Source: Streptosporangium subroseum (lineage in GTDB: Bacteria; Actinomycetota; Actinomycetes; Streptosporangiales; Streptosporangiaceae). From it: a stretch of 64,000 nucleotides of DNA. Both the position numbers and the translations under genes were made by a program. The DNA is taken from NCBI RefSeq assembly GCF_900188345.1, contig NZ_FZOD01000003.1, forward strand, positions 186,001 to 250,000, in the 5' to 3' direction. The number at the start of each line of letters is the position of its first letter. The first letter of the stretch is position 1. Below, piece by piece: positions 43,501 through 52,596 of this stretch. The notes below the pieces were generated by a model that saw only the letters and a program-made list of their open reading frames with translations, had not been told where the DNA came from and ran no database searches.

Positions 43501-44352
43501 ATGTGGTTCGCCTCGCCCGCAGACGTCCGGGAGCGGCTCAGTGCCGTCGACTACCTCTCCGACGCCTCCATAGCGACCTCGGTCTTCCTGGCCGGAGCGC
43601 TCGGCAAGCCACTGCTCGCCGAGGGCCCGGCCGGGGTGGGAAAGACCCAGCTCGCCAAGGCCGTGGCGGCGGCGACCGGGGCCCAGCTCGTCCGGCTGCA
43701 GTGCTACGAGGGGCTGGACGAGGCCAGGGCACTGTACGAGTGGAACTACAAGAAGCAGCTTCTGCGCATCCAGGCCGGATCGGACCGGGACTGGGACGCC
43801 ACTCACGATGACATCTTCACCGAGGAGTTCCTGCTGGAGCGGCCCCTCCTGCGGGCGATCCGCTCTGAGGTCCCGACTGTCCTGCTGATCGACGAGATCG
43901 ACAAGGCCGACGTCGAAGTGGAGGGGCTCCTGCTGGAGATCCTCTCCGACTACCAGGTCACGATCCCCGAGCTCGGCACGATCTCCGCCGTGCGCAAGCC
44001 GTACGTGGTGCTGACCTCGAACGCCACCCGCGAGCTCTCCGAGGCGCTCAAGCGGCGCTGCCTCTACCTGCACCTGGAGTATCCGACGCCGGAGCGCGAG
44101 CGCGACATCGTTCTGGCCCAGGTGCCGACGATCGAGGCGGGCCTGGCCGAGCAGCTGGCGCGTACGGTCGCCACGATGCGCACCCTGGAGCTGAAGAAGG
44201 CCCCCTCGATCGCCGAGACGATCGACTGGGCCAACACCCTGCTCGCCCTGGGACGGACCGAGCTGGACGAGGCGACGATCGGCGCCACCCTCGGGGTGGT
44301 GCTCAAGCACGCCTCCGACCAGACCCGGGCGCGCAAGGAGCTGGCCCTGTGA
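43501..44352 (+). CDS. MoxR family AAA+ ATPase (CoxD-like)
   Basis: Cytosolic AAA+ ATPase of 283 residues with Walker A GPAGVGKT (42-49), Walker B LLIDEID (128-134), and sensor regions (VLTSNATRELSEALKRRC). The arm includes a MoxR CYEGLDEARALYEW stretch. MoxR ATPases work with von Willebrand A partners as metal-centre chaperones. The VWA gene follows 157 bp later with a small coupled ORF in between. Its GTG-overlap stop (44350-44352) starts that ORF. Confidence 0.95.
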   Translation: MWFASPADVRERLSAVDYLSDASIATSVFLAGALGKPLLAEGPAGVGKTQLAKAVAAATGAQLVRLQCYEGLDEARALYEWNYKKQLLRIQAGSDRDWDATHDDIFTEEFLLERPLLRAIRSEVPTVLLIDEIDKADVEVEGLLLEILSDYQVTIPELGTISAVRKPYVVLTSNATRELSEALKRRCLYLHLEYPTPERERDIVLAQVPTIEAGLAEQLARTVATMRTLELKKAPSIAETIDWANTLLALGRTELDEATIGATLGVVLKHASDQTRARKELAL

Positions 44353-44513
44353 ACGGCGCGACCGGACGCGAGGCCGGGCCCTTGGACCGCGGAACGGATC
44401 ACGGAGCCGGACCCGCGAACGGCCGGGCAAAGCACGTGATCGGATCTTCCAGCGTGAACGGATGTGCGAGCGGCGGGACCGGCCGGGTGAGCGGCATGGG
44501 GGCTGGGACATGA
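44349..44513 (+). CDS. 54-codon small ORF bridging moxR and the VWA gene
   Basis: GTG 44349 overlaps the moxR stop (GTGA) and its TGA (44511-44513) overlaps the VWA gene start (ATGA). The frame is open for 54 codons and spans the whole gap with no stop. The peptide is Gly/Ala/Arg-rich (VNGATGREAGPLDRG at the start). Two-sided overlap is the layout of translationally coupled genes, yet the length could be chance in high-GC DNA. Confidence 0.42.
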   Translation: MNGATGREAGPLDRGTDHGAGPANGRAKHVIGSSSVNGCASGGTGRVSGMGAGT

Positions 44514-45880
44514 GCCTGCTCGACCGTCATATCGGCTTCGTGCACGCGTTGCGTGAGGCCGGGCTGCCGGTGTCGCTGGCCGAGGGGCTGGACGCCGCCA
44601 GAGCCCTGCAGGTGATCGACCTGAGCGAGCGGGATTCGCTGCGCGCCGCCTACGCCTCGACCCTGGTCAAGCGGCCCTCGCACCGGCCGGGCTTCGACGT
44701 GCTCTTCGACCTGTGGTTCCCCGCCTCGACCAGCGGCCTGTACGACCCCCGCCAGGAAGGCGGTTCGCACGCCCCCGACCTGGATCTGGAGGCCGCCCCG
44801 CTTCCCGAGCTGCGGGACCGGCTGGCCCGGCTGCTGCTGGGCGCCGAGGGGATGAACGAGTTCGCCCGGGCGATGGTGGAGCGCTTCGGCCGCCAGCCCG
44901 CGGGCCCCGGCAGGCAGAACTGGTTCTCCTACTCGGTGATGCGGGCGCTCTCCCCCGAGACGCTCATGGCACGGCTGCTCGCCGAGGTCCTGGCCGGCCA
45001 GGAGCGCGGCGGGCTGGCCGAGAAGGTCGCCCGGCAGCGGATCAACGAGAACACCAGGCGGTTCGAGGAGGCCGTCTCCACCGATGTGCGCCGCCGGATC
45101 GCCGAGGACTCGGGGATCGAGCGGATCGCCCGCTCCGCCGTACGGCCGCCGCTGGAGCAGCTCGACTTCCTGCGGATCACCAAGGCCGACCTGGCCAGGC
45201 TGCGCAGGGAGGTCCACCCGCTCGCCCGCCGCCTGGCCGCCCGGCTGACCGTCAAGCACCGGCTCGGCCACCGTGGCCGCCTGGACTTCCGCCGGACCGT
45301 ACGGGCCTCACTGTCCAGCGGCGGGGTGCCGCTGAACACCTTCAACAAGCCGCGCCGCCCGCACAAGCCCGAACTGGTCGTCCTCTGTGACACCAGCGAC
45401 TCGGTCGCCTCCTTCGCCCACTTCACGCTGCTGCTGACCTACGCGCTGCGCGAGCAGTTCACCAAGGTCCGGGCGTTCGGGTTCGTGGACACCGTGGATG
45501 AGATCACCCGGTTCTTCGTCCCCGGCGCCGACGTGGTGGAGGCGATGACGCGACTGACCCAGGAGGCGGACATGGTGCGGTTCGGCCGTACCAACTACGG
45601 CCACGCGCTGGAGGAGTTCGCCGAGCGGTACGGCGACGCCATCGGGCCCAAGACGTCGCTGCTGATCCTCGGCGACGCCCGGTCCAACTACCAGCCGCCC
45701 GCGCTGGAGACGCTGAGACGCCTGAGCGCCGGCGCCCGGCACGCCTACTGGCTGAATCCGGAACCGACCGCCCAGTGGGACACCGGCGACTCGCTGGCGA
45801 CCGCCTACGGCGGGATCGTCCCGATGCACGAATGCCGGAACGTCGCCCAACTGGCGGCCTTCATCGAAGAACTCGCCTGA
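44510..45880 (+). CDS. VWA domain protein (CoxE-like)
   Basis: Protein of 456 residues of the CoxE/VWA-containing family. It starts MSLLDRHIGFVHALREAGLPVS, has a middle helical part, and a C-terminal VWA domain with the MIDAS motif CDTSDSVASF (about residue 294) and RFGRTNYGHAL. It is the expected partner of the MoxR ATPase upstream. ATG 44510 overlaps the small ORF stop; the longer in-frame ATG at 44462 is less likely. No metal-enzyme genes adjoin. Confidence 0.93.
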   Translation: MSLLDRHIGFVHALREAGLPVSLAEGLDAARALQVIDLSERDSLRAAYASTLVKRPSHRPGFDVLFDLWFPASTSGLYDPRQEGGSHAPDLDLEAAPLPELRDRLARLLLGAEGMNEFARAMVERFGRQPAGPGRQNWFSYSVMRALSPETLMARLLAEVLAGQERGGLAEKVARQRINENTRRFEEAVSTDVRRRIAEDSGIERIARSAVRPPLEQLDFLRITKADLARLRREVHPLARRLAARLTVKHRLGHRGRLDFRRTVRASLSSGGVPLNTFNKPRRPHKPELVVLCDTSDSVASFAHFTLLLTYALREQFTKVRAFGFVDTVDEITRFFVPGADVVEAMTRLTQEADMVRFGRTNYGHALEEFAERYGDAIGPKTSLLILGDARSNYQPPALETLRRLSAGARHAYWLNPEPTAQWDTGDSLATAYGGIVPMHECRNVAQLAAFIEELA

Positions 45881-45889
45881 CGATCCCGA

Positions 45890-45922
45890 CGGTGCGGGCC
45901 GGCCGCCGACCGGTCCGCACCG
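45890..45922 (+). terminator. Hairpin terminator after the VWA gene
   Basis: CGGTGCGGGCCGG (45890-45902) pairs with CCGGTCCGCACCG (45910-45922) with one G-U pair and a 7-nt loop, 10 bp after the stop. The rest of 45923-46069 shows no gene. Confidence 0.8.
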
Positions 45923-46069
45923 CTCAAGGACTTCACTTCCAGGGCCGGTCCGCACCATTAATCGGGGACGGTGAAAGGAACGGAGCGATATCCGCCGACC
46001 GGATGCCCTGATTCAAGATGATCTCTTAGGGCGGCCGGCCCAGGTCCCCGGCAGACCGCAGGGCGGCCA

Positions 46070-46504
46070 CTACACCCGCTCCACGATCACCACGGGGATG
46101 TCCCTGCTGATCTGCCGCTGGTAGTCCGCGTAGGAAGGCATGATCGAGATCATCAGCAGCCAGAGCGGCGGCTTCTCCTCCGCCGTGGCGGTACGGGCCC
46201 GCGCGGCGAACGTCTCCGTGCCGACCTGTACCGTGACCTCGGGGTCATCCAGCAGATTGAGGTACCAGGCCGGGTGGTTCGGCGCACCGCCGTTGGACGC
46301 GGCCAGCACGAAGCGATCACCGTCCCGCCCGTAGACGAGTGCCGTGCGGCGCAATGTGCCCGACTTCCGGCCTCGGGTCGTCAGCAGCAGGTCGTTCATG
46401 CCCGGACGCGCCTGGCCACCGGTTTCGAGAAAGCTGTGGATGTGCCGGGCGACCCAGGCGTTCGGACTGTCGTGAACGTCTTCTCCGGCTCGGCCGTCCA
46501 TCAT
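46070..46504 (-). CDS. Deazaflavin (F420)-dependent nitroreductase-family protein (DDN-like)
   Basis: Cytosolic split-barrel protein of 144 residues: LLLTTRGRKSGTLRRTALVYGRDGDRFVLAASNGGAPNHPAWYLNLLDDPEVTVQVG, the typical DDN/Rv1155-type pattern with the RKSG loop that binds F420. It likely reduces an unknown substrate with F420H2. Its ATG overlaps the stop of the upstream NAD(P)-binding gene (ATGA), so the two form an operon. Confidence 0.92.
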   Translation of the reverse strand: MMDGRAGEDVHDSPNAWVARHIHSFLETGGQARPGMNDLLLTTRGRKSGTLRRTALVYGRDGDRFVLAASNGGAPNHPAWYLNLLDDPEVTVQVGTETFAARARTATAEEKPPLWLLMISIMPSYADYQRQISRDIPVVIVERV

Positions 46505-47136
46505 CCCTCCTCGACGCCGAGATGCGTGCGGTGGTGCCTTGGGGCATCGATCTCGTCGAGCAGCGCGATCGCAAAGTCGGCGTAGGAGATGCGGCTGGCC
46601 GCGTCCGCCTGGGCGGTCCGGTACCGGGCGCTGCGTGCACCACCGTGGTCGAAGTCGCCGGCCGGACTGATGACCAGCCAGTCGAGTGTGGTGGCCGTCG
46701 CACGCAACGTGTCCGTCCCAGCCGCGTGTCCCAGATAGAACGATCGATACTCCTGGGGATAGCCGGGAGCGTCCATCAGTTTCACCCCGGAGGGGGTCTC
46801 CAGGATGGGGGCCAGCCCGACCACCACCAACCGTCCCACCCCGGCCTGCCCCAGACCGTCGGCCAGGGCCCGTGCCGCGCTGACGAAAAAGTCATGCGGG
46901 TCGGCGCCCGGGTCGTACACGGCGCTGATCGCGGCGTCGTGACCGGCGGCGATCGCGGTGATGCCGGACGCGTCGGTGACATCGCCCGAGACAACCCGTA
47001 CGCCCTCGGCCCCGAGGTCACCGTACTTGACCGGATCACGGACGACGGCGGTGACGTGGTGCCCGCGCTCGCGCGCCTCGGCCACGGCCGCGCGTCCGGC
47101 TCGGCCACCGGCCCCGAAGACCACGATCTCGCTCAT
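46501..47136 (-). CDS. NAD(P)-binding oxidoreductase (atypical SDR, NmrA-like)
   Basis: Rossmann-fold protein of 211 residues: VVFGAGGRAGRAAVAEARERGHHVTAVVRDP (GxxGxxG), VVSGDVTD, and AGHDAAISAVYDPGAD. Such proteins often repair quinones or act as redox sensors. GAGAGGGG precedes ATG 47136, which decides the start over an in-frame ATG ten codons upstream. Divergent from an HxlR regulator; overlaps the DDN-like gene. Confidence 0.9.
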   Translation of the reverse strand: MSEIVVFGAGGRAGRAAVAEARERGHHVTAVVRDPVKYGDLGAEGVRVVSGDVTDASGITAIAAGHDAAISAVYDPGADPHDFFVSAARALADGLGQAGVGRLVVVGLAPILETPSGVKLMDAPGYPQEYRSFYLGHAAGTDTLRATATTLDWLVISPAGDFDHGGARSARYRTAQADAASRISYADFAIALLDEIDAPRHHRTHLGVEEG

Positions 47137-47180
47137 CGGATCACCCCTCTCACCAGGGCTGGGCATGGGCTCCAGCCGCC

Positions 47181-47203
47181 TGCCCCGGACGCTATCCGGG
47201 GCA
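47181..47203. promoter_or_regulatory. 9-bp inverted repeat between oxidoreductase and hxlR
   Basis: TGCCCCGGA and TCCGGGGCA flank a 5-nt loop in the 114-bp divergent promoter. A second imperfect dyad, GGTTACCC-A-GGGGATACC, follows. Either may be the operator of the HxlR regulator. Confidence 0.5.
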
Positions 47204-47250
47204 GTGGTTACCCAGGGGATACCGAGGGGACACCGGATATCGTGACGCCC

Positions 47251-47640
47251 ATGAACGAACCGCTGGCCCCCGACATGTTCGATGAGCTCTGCCCGTCCGC
47301 GCTCTCACCGATCCGGTTCGGCGACAAGTGGGCGGGGATGATCATCCGCTGTCTCGAACACGGCCCGCGACGGTTCTCCGAACTGCGGATTCCCCTGCGC
47401 GGCATCACCGCGAAGGTGCTCACGCAATCGCTCCGGGGGCTCGAACGGGACGGCCTCATCTCGCGTACCGCCTACGACGAGGCTGTGCAGCGGGTCGAGT
47501 ACGAGCTGACCCCGCTCGGACGCAGCCTGCTGGGACCGATGGCGGTCGCGTGCGCCTGGGCGGAGAGGCACTGGGAAGAGTTGCTCGACGCCCGCGAAGC
47601 CTACGAAACCCCTGCCTCCGGGTTCGGCCGCGCGGGCTGA
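47251..47640 (+). CDS. HxlR family transcriptional regulator
   Basis: Winged-helix regulator of 129 residues: CPSALSPIRFGDKWAGMIIRCLEHGPRRFSELRIPLRGITAKVLTQSLRGLERDGLISRTAYDEAVQRVEYELTPLGRSL. The start is ATG 47251 or GTG 47242, 3 codons upstream. It lies divergent to the oxidoreductase/DDN operon and probably regulates it. Convergent with the ABC exporter. Confidence 0.93.
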   Translation: MNEPLAPDMFDELCPSALSPIRFGDKWAGMIIRCLEHGPRRFSELRIPLRGITAKVLTQSLRGLERDGLISRTAYDEAVQRVEYELTPLGRSLLGPMAVACAWAERHWEELLDAREAYETPASGFGRAG

Positions 47641-47662
47641 GCCCCACGTCCATGACGCGGTC

Positions 47663-48481
47663 TCAGTGCAGCATGACGCGCGCCCACTGCCTGCGGGCCA
47701 CGACGAGGCCCAGTGCCCCCATGACCAGGAGATAGACCACGCTCACGATCAGGCCGGAATCGATCTCGCCGAGGGCGCACCCCCGCAGCAGCTGGATGGC
47801 GTGGTAGAGAGGCAGCAGCTCCACCGCGACCTGCACCGGCCGGGGATAGACGGTGACCGGGTAGAAGGTCGTCGCGAACAGGAACATCGGCAGCAGCACC
47901 AGCTGCACGTACTGGAAGTCGGACCACGCCCTGATGCGCGTCGCCACCGCCAGCCCGGCGGCCCCGAAGGCGAAGGCGACGAGCAGCGTCGCGGCGGCGG
48001 CGACCAGGGCGTCCGACCAGGAGATCAGCCCGAACACCGTGATCACGAGGAGGAACCCCATCGCGGTGACAAAGCCTCGCAGCACCGCCCACGCCACCTC
48101 ACCGACGACGATCCCGGTGAGGGACACGGGGGTGAAGAGGATCGACTGGTAGAACCTGTCGTGGGTGAACTTGACGAAGGCGCCCTCCATCGTCTCGTGC
48201 AGGGCGCTGTTCATGACCGCCGTGGCGAGCAGGCCGGGCGCGACGAACGCGGCGTAGGTGACCTTCACCCCCTCGACGTCCCCGACGAGCTGCCCGATGC
48301 CGACACCTATGGCCAGCAGGTACAGGATGGGCTCGAAGATCGAGTACATCGCCATGGTCCACGGGTTGCCTCCCGCGTGGACCCGGAGATTGCGGAACAC
48401 CAGGAAGTGCGCGCCGCCCCAGCGGGGGACGACGGACGGCACGGCGGTGTCCGGCGCCCTGTTCTTCAGGTTCTCCAGCAT
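47663..48481 (-). CDS. ABC-2 type transporter permease (DrrB/NodJ-like) 2
   Basis: Inner-membrane protein of 272 residues with six hydrophobic segments (ILYLLAIGVGIGQLV, YAAFVAPGLLATAVMN, and others), the ABC-2 permease signature. It resembles NodJ/DrrB export permeases. It is the last gene of a three-gene exporter, 9 bp from the preceding permease, and pairs with it as the transmembrane dimer. Confidence 0.92.
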   Translation of the reverse strand: MLENLKNRAPDTAVPSVVPRWGGAHFLVFRNLRVHAGGNPWTMAMYSIFEPILYLLAIGVGIGQLVGDVEGVKVTYAAFVAPGLLATAVMNSALHETMEGAFVKFTHDRFYQSILFTPVSLTGIVVGEVAWAVLRGFVTAMGFLLVITVFGLISWSDALVAAAATLLVAFAFGAAGLAVATRIRAWSDFQYVQLVLLPMFLFATTFYPVTVYPRPVQVAVELLPLYHAIQLLRGCALGEIDSGLIVSVVYLLVMGALGLVVARRQWARVMLH

Positions 48482-48490
48482 GTCGCCCCC

Positions 48491-49252
48491 TCAGACGTGG
48501 ATGTGGCGCCGGTAGGTGACCAGGGCCGCCGCGACGCCCGCCGCCGTGAGCGCCCCCAGGTAGCCGACGTGGATCGCGGAGGTGAGCAGGGTGGCGGTGC
48601 CCAGGCTCAGGGTGCGGCACAGGTCGACGCCGTGCCACAGCGGCAGGACGTACGCCAGCGGGCGCAGCCAGTCGGGGAGCGTCTCGATGCCGAAGAAGGT
48701 CCCGGAGAACAGGTACATCGGCATCAGCACGAACCGGAACACCTTGTTGAGCGTGTCGAACTTGTCGACGGTCACCGTCCACGCCGCCAGCGGGGCCGCG
48801 AAGGCCATGCCGGTCAGCAGGGCCGCGGGCACGGTGAGCACCGCCCACGGCGACCGGGTGGCGCCGAGGGCCATCATCACCACGGCGAAGGCCAGCGCGC
48901 TCGTCCCGATCCTGAACGCCATGAACAGCAGGTGCCCGGCCATGATGTCGCGGGGCTCCAGCGGCGTCGCGGCGGCCACCGCGTAGCCCTGGCCCCGGCG
49001 CAGGGAGCCGTGGACCGCGAACGCCCCCTCGATGTAGGCGTTCTGCATCGCCGCGGCGGCGATCAGCCCGGGGGCGAAGAACTCCAGGTAGGTCAGGCCG
49101 CCGAGTGACGAGGGGTCCACCAGCCGTCCGAGCCCGGCGCCGATGGCCACCAGGAAGAGCAGCGGGTTCGCCACGCTGATGACGATGGTGCTCTTCCAGG
49201 TGCGGCGGTAGCGGAGCATCCACGAGAGGAACTCTCGAAGGAACATGGGCAT
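48491..49252 (-). CDS. ABC-2 type transporter permease (DrrB/NodJ-like) 1
   Basis: Six-helix permease of 253 residues, starting MPMFLREFLSWMLRYRRTWKSTIVISVANPLLFLVAIG and with YLEFFAPGLIAAAAMQNAYIEG, matching the second permease in topology. The two permeases are diverged paralogues. It ends 9 bp before the second permease and begins 9 bp after the ATPase. Confidence 0.92.
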   Translation of the reverse strand: MPMFLREFLSWMLRYRRTWKSTIVISVANPLLFLVAIGAGLGRLVDPSSLGGLTYLEFFAPGLIAAAAMQNAYIEGAFAVHGSLRRGQGYAVAAATPLEPRDIMAGHLLFMAFRIGTSALAFAVVMMALGATRSPWAVLTVPAALLTGMAFAAPLAAWTVTVDKFDTLNKVFRFVLMPMYLFSGTFFGIETLPDWLRPLAYVLPLWHGVDLCRTLSLGTATLLTSAIHVGYLGALTAAGVAAALVTYRRHIHV

Positions 49253-49261
49253 GGGTCCGCC

Positions 49262-50239
49262 TCAGTCCGTCAGGGTCCGGCCGGACAGGCGCAGGAACAC
49301 GTCCTCCAGCGTCGATCTCCGCACGAGGGCGGTGATCGGGGTCATCCGCGCGGCGGTGACGGCGGCCAGCGTCGTCTCCCCGTCGTGCGTGTAGACCAGC
49401 ACCCGGTCCGGCAGGACCTCCACCCGCTCCCCCTCGCCGGGGCGGACCAGGTCGTGGAGCTTCTCCGCGGCCTGCTCGTGCTCGTCGATCCGGAACCTCA
49501 GCTCCAGGACCTCGCGGGTCGAGTGCCGCCGGATGAGCTCCTGGGGTGATCCCTCGTCCGCGATGAGCCCCTTGTCCATCACCACCAGGCGGTCGCACAG
49601 CTGCTCGGCCTCGTCCATGTAGTGGGTGGTGAGCAGCAGCGTCACCCCCTGCTGCTTCAGCCTGAACAGCCGATCCCACAGCACGTGCCTGGCCTGCGGG
49701 TCGAGCCCTGTGGTCGGCTCGTCGAGCAGGAGGATGTCCGGCTCGTTGATCAGGGAGCGGGCGATCGTCAGCCGCCGCCGCATGCCGCCGGACAGCGCCC
49801 CCAGCGGCTCGCCCGCCTTCTCCTCCAGCTGCGCGAACTCCAGCAGGCGCTCCGTGCGCTCCTTGATCACCCGGCGGGGCAGCCCGAAGTAGAGGCCGTA
49901 CATCGTCAGGTTCTCGCGCACGGTGAGATCGGGGTCCAGCACGTCGTCCTGCGGGACCACTCCCAGGCGCGCCCGGATCTTCCGGCCGTCGCGTGCGGGG
50001 TCCATGCCGAGGATCCGCAGGGTTCCCTCAGTGGCCGGGGAGACGCAGCCGAGCATGCGCATCGTCGAGGACTTTCCCGCCCCGTTGGGACCGAGGAACC
50101 CGAAGGCCTCTCCCCGGTTGACGTGGAAGTCGATCCCCGCCACGGCCCGGAACCCGGTGCCCCGCCTGTCTCTGGGCGGGTACGTCTTCCCGAGCCCCTC
50201 CGCCTGGATCAGCGGTGTCGCGCCGTCGTCGCCTGCCAT
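49262..50239 (-). CDS. Daunorubicin-type ABC transporter ATP-binding protein (DrrA-like)
   Basis: ATPase of 325 residues from the start used: Walker A GPNGAGKS, Q-loop VVPQDDVLDPDLTV, signature LSGGMRRRL, Walker B ILLLDEPTTGLDP, and switch His in TTHYMDEAE. The C-terminal about 90 residues form the DrrA-type regulatory domain (STLEDVFLRLSGRTL). With the two permeases it makes an exporter of small molecules, such as antibiotics or lipids. The start is ATG 50239 with GAGGTG before it. No biosynthetic genes are adjacent. Confidence 0.94.
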   Translation of the reverse strand: MAGDDGATPLIQAEGLGKTYPPRDRRGTGFRAVAGIDFHVNRGEAFGFLGPNGAGKSSTMRMLGCVSPATEGTLRILGMDPARDGRKIRARLGVVPQDDVLDPDLTVRENLTMYGLYFGLPRRVIKERTERLLEFAQLEEKAGEPLGALSGGMRRRLTIARSLINEPDILLLDEPTTGLDPQARHVLWDRLFRLKQQGVTLLLTTHYMDEAEQLCDRLVVMDKGLIADEGSPQELIRRHSTREVLELRFRIDEHEQAAEKLHDLVRPGEGERVEVLPDRVLVYTHDGETTLAAVTAARMTPITALVRRSTLEDVFLRLSGRTLTD

Positions 50240-50637
50240 GGACACCTCAGATTCGCGGTACGACAAGTCTCATTACCCATGGATCATGGGATCTTTGAAA
50301 CTAGAGTTTGCAATAGTCCGCATGGTTCACGCAATATATTTACCGCGTGACCGGATAGCGCATATCGAGCCAGGCGCTCCACGCGATCGTGGTGTTCGTG
50401 TGGCGCCCCGGACCAACCGTGGCCTCCTGTGTCGAGGCCCTTCCCCGCCCCCGACGAACCTGCCGGCTCTCCTACGCACAGCCGCGGCGGACCGACCGCC
50501 ACGATGGAGCAGGCAGGCCGGTCTGGTTCCAGGTGGCGGAACAACCGTCCTGAGTCAGGCGGGATGGCACGGATATGCGCCCGCCGTCGCCAGAGTGGTC
50601 TGCGCACGCCCTCACCCATCGCTCCTATGATCACCGG
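50240..50637. other. Divergent promoter region, no gene seen
   Basis: About 400 bp between divergent genes, with an AT-rich stretch near 50290-50350 that may be the exporter promoter (CGCAATATATTTACCGCG). The GC-rich remainder shows only shadow frames. Confidence 0.5.
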
Positions 50638-51534
50638 GTGCATTTATCGAGGATTGTGCCGACCGTGCTGGTGATCACCCTGACGGCCGGGTGTGGCGAA
50701 GAGAGCACGATGACGGGGCGGACGCCCGCCGAGGCGGTGGCCCAGCAGGCGAAAGACTCGACCGGAGTGAAGGTCACCAAGCTCGTCCGTGTGGACTACA
50801 GCGGAGTGGTGACACCCACCCCTTCGTCGGAGGACGACACCATCGTGCCGGTCAACATCGGCGAATACAGCGAGAGCCGGACCACCGGAATCCTACGGCT
50901 CGGTGCGGCTGCCTCCGATCTGACCACGACCTTCCACCGGACCGACATCCCCGAAGATCTGAAGGGCATCATTCCGGATGATCTGTCCTATATGACGACC
51001 AAGGCGATCTCGATCAGCGGCACCGACACTTACGAGCAGCGGGCCGACCGGAGAGACGTTCCCGCCGGCAAGGCCTGGCTTCACCACAGCAGCCCCAAAT
51101 GCGGGATGGCGGCGCGTCTCCTGGGGGCACTCGACGCACGTGCGGTTCTGTCGCCCAAGGTACTGCAGCGGCTTACGGCCCCCGCTCCCTCCTCCGGCGG
51201 GGTCATCGACGCGGTCGCCACCGTCGTACATTCCGGGAGTGCCTCGCACGCCGAGTTCAGCATCCCGGCCCAAGGCGACGACCCCGTTATGGCGGTACAA
51301 CTGCCGATGCAGTCCCGCTCCATAGAGGTCTCGTGGCAGTTGTGGGTCGGGCCGGACCAGCTTCCCCGCCGGGTCCGTCTCATCATGACCGATCTTCTGG
51401 CCGAGAAGGACGTGCCCAGGTCTGCCGTGACCGAGATCGACTTCACCGATTGGGGAAGCGACGTGTCCATCGGGCCCCCGCCGAAGGACCAGGTGCACGA
51501 AACCGGAAGCTGCCTCGACCCAGAACCGCAGTGA
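50638..51534 (+). CDS. Putative surface lipoprotein (LppX/LprG-like guess)
   Basis: Lipoprotein of 298 residues: GTG start at VHLSRIVPTVLVITLTAGC, where the lipobox LTAGC gives the lipidated Cys. The mature part is beta-rich with a VTKLVRVDYSGVV strand and a final LPRRVRLIMTD. The lipoprotein length and strand pattern recall LppX/LprG lipid-binding proteins, but no motif decides this. It sits divergent to the exporter and convergent with the NERD gene. Confidence 0.7.
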   Translation: MHLSRIVPTVLVITLTAGCGEESTMTGRTPAEAVAQQAKDSTGVKVTKLVRVDYSGVVTPTPSSEDDTIVPVNIGEYSESRTTGILRLGAAASDLTTTFHRTDIPEDLKGIIPDDLSYMTTKAISISGTDTYEQRADRRDVPAGKAWLHHSSPKCGMAARLLGALDARAVLSPKVLQRLTAPAPSSGGVIDAVATVVHSGSASHAEFSIPAQGDDPVMAVQLPMQSRSIEVSWQLWVGPDQLPRRVRLIMTDLLAEKDVPRSAVTEIDFTDWGSDVSIGPPPKDQVHETGSCLDPEPQ

Positions 51535-51641
51535 ATACCCACTGCGATGCCACATCACCTGGGCATCGGGCATTTCGCGGGGTTCCCGTACTTCGCGGGC
51601 GGAAGACGACCCGTGACCGCGAAGCACCGGCACCCGTACGA

Positions 51642-52454
51642 TCAGCTCATCCTGCGCAGTACCCGAGCGGCGGTCCGGGTGAGCACCTCCACCTGGGACT
51701 CGTCGAACTCCGCACGCGGCCCGTTCAGGATCCAGCGCGCGACCAGCCGCGGCTTGAGCAGGGTGAGGCCCTCCGCGGTGACCGACCGCCTGATGACCCC
51801 GCCGTGTACGGCGAGCAGCGGTTCGATCGTGATGGGAATGCCCGACTCACGGGACAGCACCTCGGCCAGCGAATCGGCGACCTCGACGAGTGCCTGGGCC
51901 ACCTTCGTCCCGTACTTCTCACCGAGGAACAGCCGATCGCCATACCGGGCGATCTCGGTCTCGGGGTCCCACGCCTCGTTGTCGACGACCCAGACGCCAC
52001 CGGGACCGATGACGAGGTGGTCGATCGAGGCCTTTCCCGGTACCGCGCGGCCTTCGAGAATCTGGTAGCCGCGCTTGCGGAGCCTGCGGCGGAGCAGCTT
52101 GCCGGTGATGACCTCACCCCGGCGCTTTCCACGCCAGACCGCCGTGGCGTCGTGCGACCACCAGTTCCAGAGCAGGTCGCCGGCGCCGACGAGCAGGCCG
52201 AACAGGAGGCCGACGACCGGTGGGGAGAGATCGAACCGGTAGGCCAGCGCGACACCCACCACCAGGCCGACCGCGGCCTTGACCCCGGCCATCTTCCTTC
52301 GCTGATCGGCCTCTTTGAGCCAGAACTGCTCGTACATAACCTGAGGCGACAGACCATGGACCTGGTCGTCGGGAGGCACGTAGATAGATCCGCCTGGCAA
52401 AGCGAACCCCCTGAAGGCTCGAATGGTGGATGGAAAGGGGTGCGGATCTGCCAC
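51642..52454 (-). CDS. NERD (nuclease-related) domain membrane protein
   Basis: Protein of 270 residues. Two hydrophobic helices (AAVGLVVGVALAY, VVGLLFGLLVGAGDLLWNWW, about 60-95) are followed by a NERD domain with KRGYQILEGRAVPGKASIDHLVIGPGGVWVVDNEAWD, which carries the acid and Glu of the nuclease-like core. The GTG start at 52454 lies 9 bp after GGAGG; the earlier ATG at 52529 has no such site. NERD proteins are of unknown function, some linked to DNA processing. Confidence 0.84.
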   Translation of the reverse strand: MADPHPFPSTIRAFRGFALPGGSIYVPPDDQVHGLSPQVMYEQFWLKEADQRRKMAGVKAAVGLVVGVALAYRFDLSPPVVGLLFGLLVGAGDLLWNWWSHDATAVWRGKRRGEVITGKLLRRRLRKRGYQILEGRAVPGKASIDHLVIGPGGVWVVDNEAWDPETEIARYGDRLFLGEKYGTKVAQALVEVADSLAEVLSRESGIPITIEPLLAVHGGVIRRSVTAEGLTLLKPRLVARWILNGPRAEFDESQVEVLTRTAARVLRRMS

Positions 52455-52550
52455 GCTGAAGATCCTCCGACTATGGAATACCCAAGTAGGGGCTCCAGGC
52501 ACGCGAAGGTGATGCAAGTAACACATCACAGCTACCTCATCGGCAGCTCA

Positions 52551-52564
52551 ACCGACCAGTCGGT
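52551..52564. promoter_or_regulatory. TetR operator ACCGAC-CA-GTCGGT before the TetR gene
   Basis: Perfect 6-2-6 palindrome 33 bp before the TetR start. The same half-sites occur in the acyl-CoA dehydrogenase promoter at 56841, so autoregulation plus control of that cluster is likely. Confidence 0.75.
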
Positions 52565-52596
52565 ATGCTTGCTGAACCACACAATGGGGGACACGG

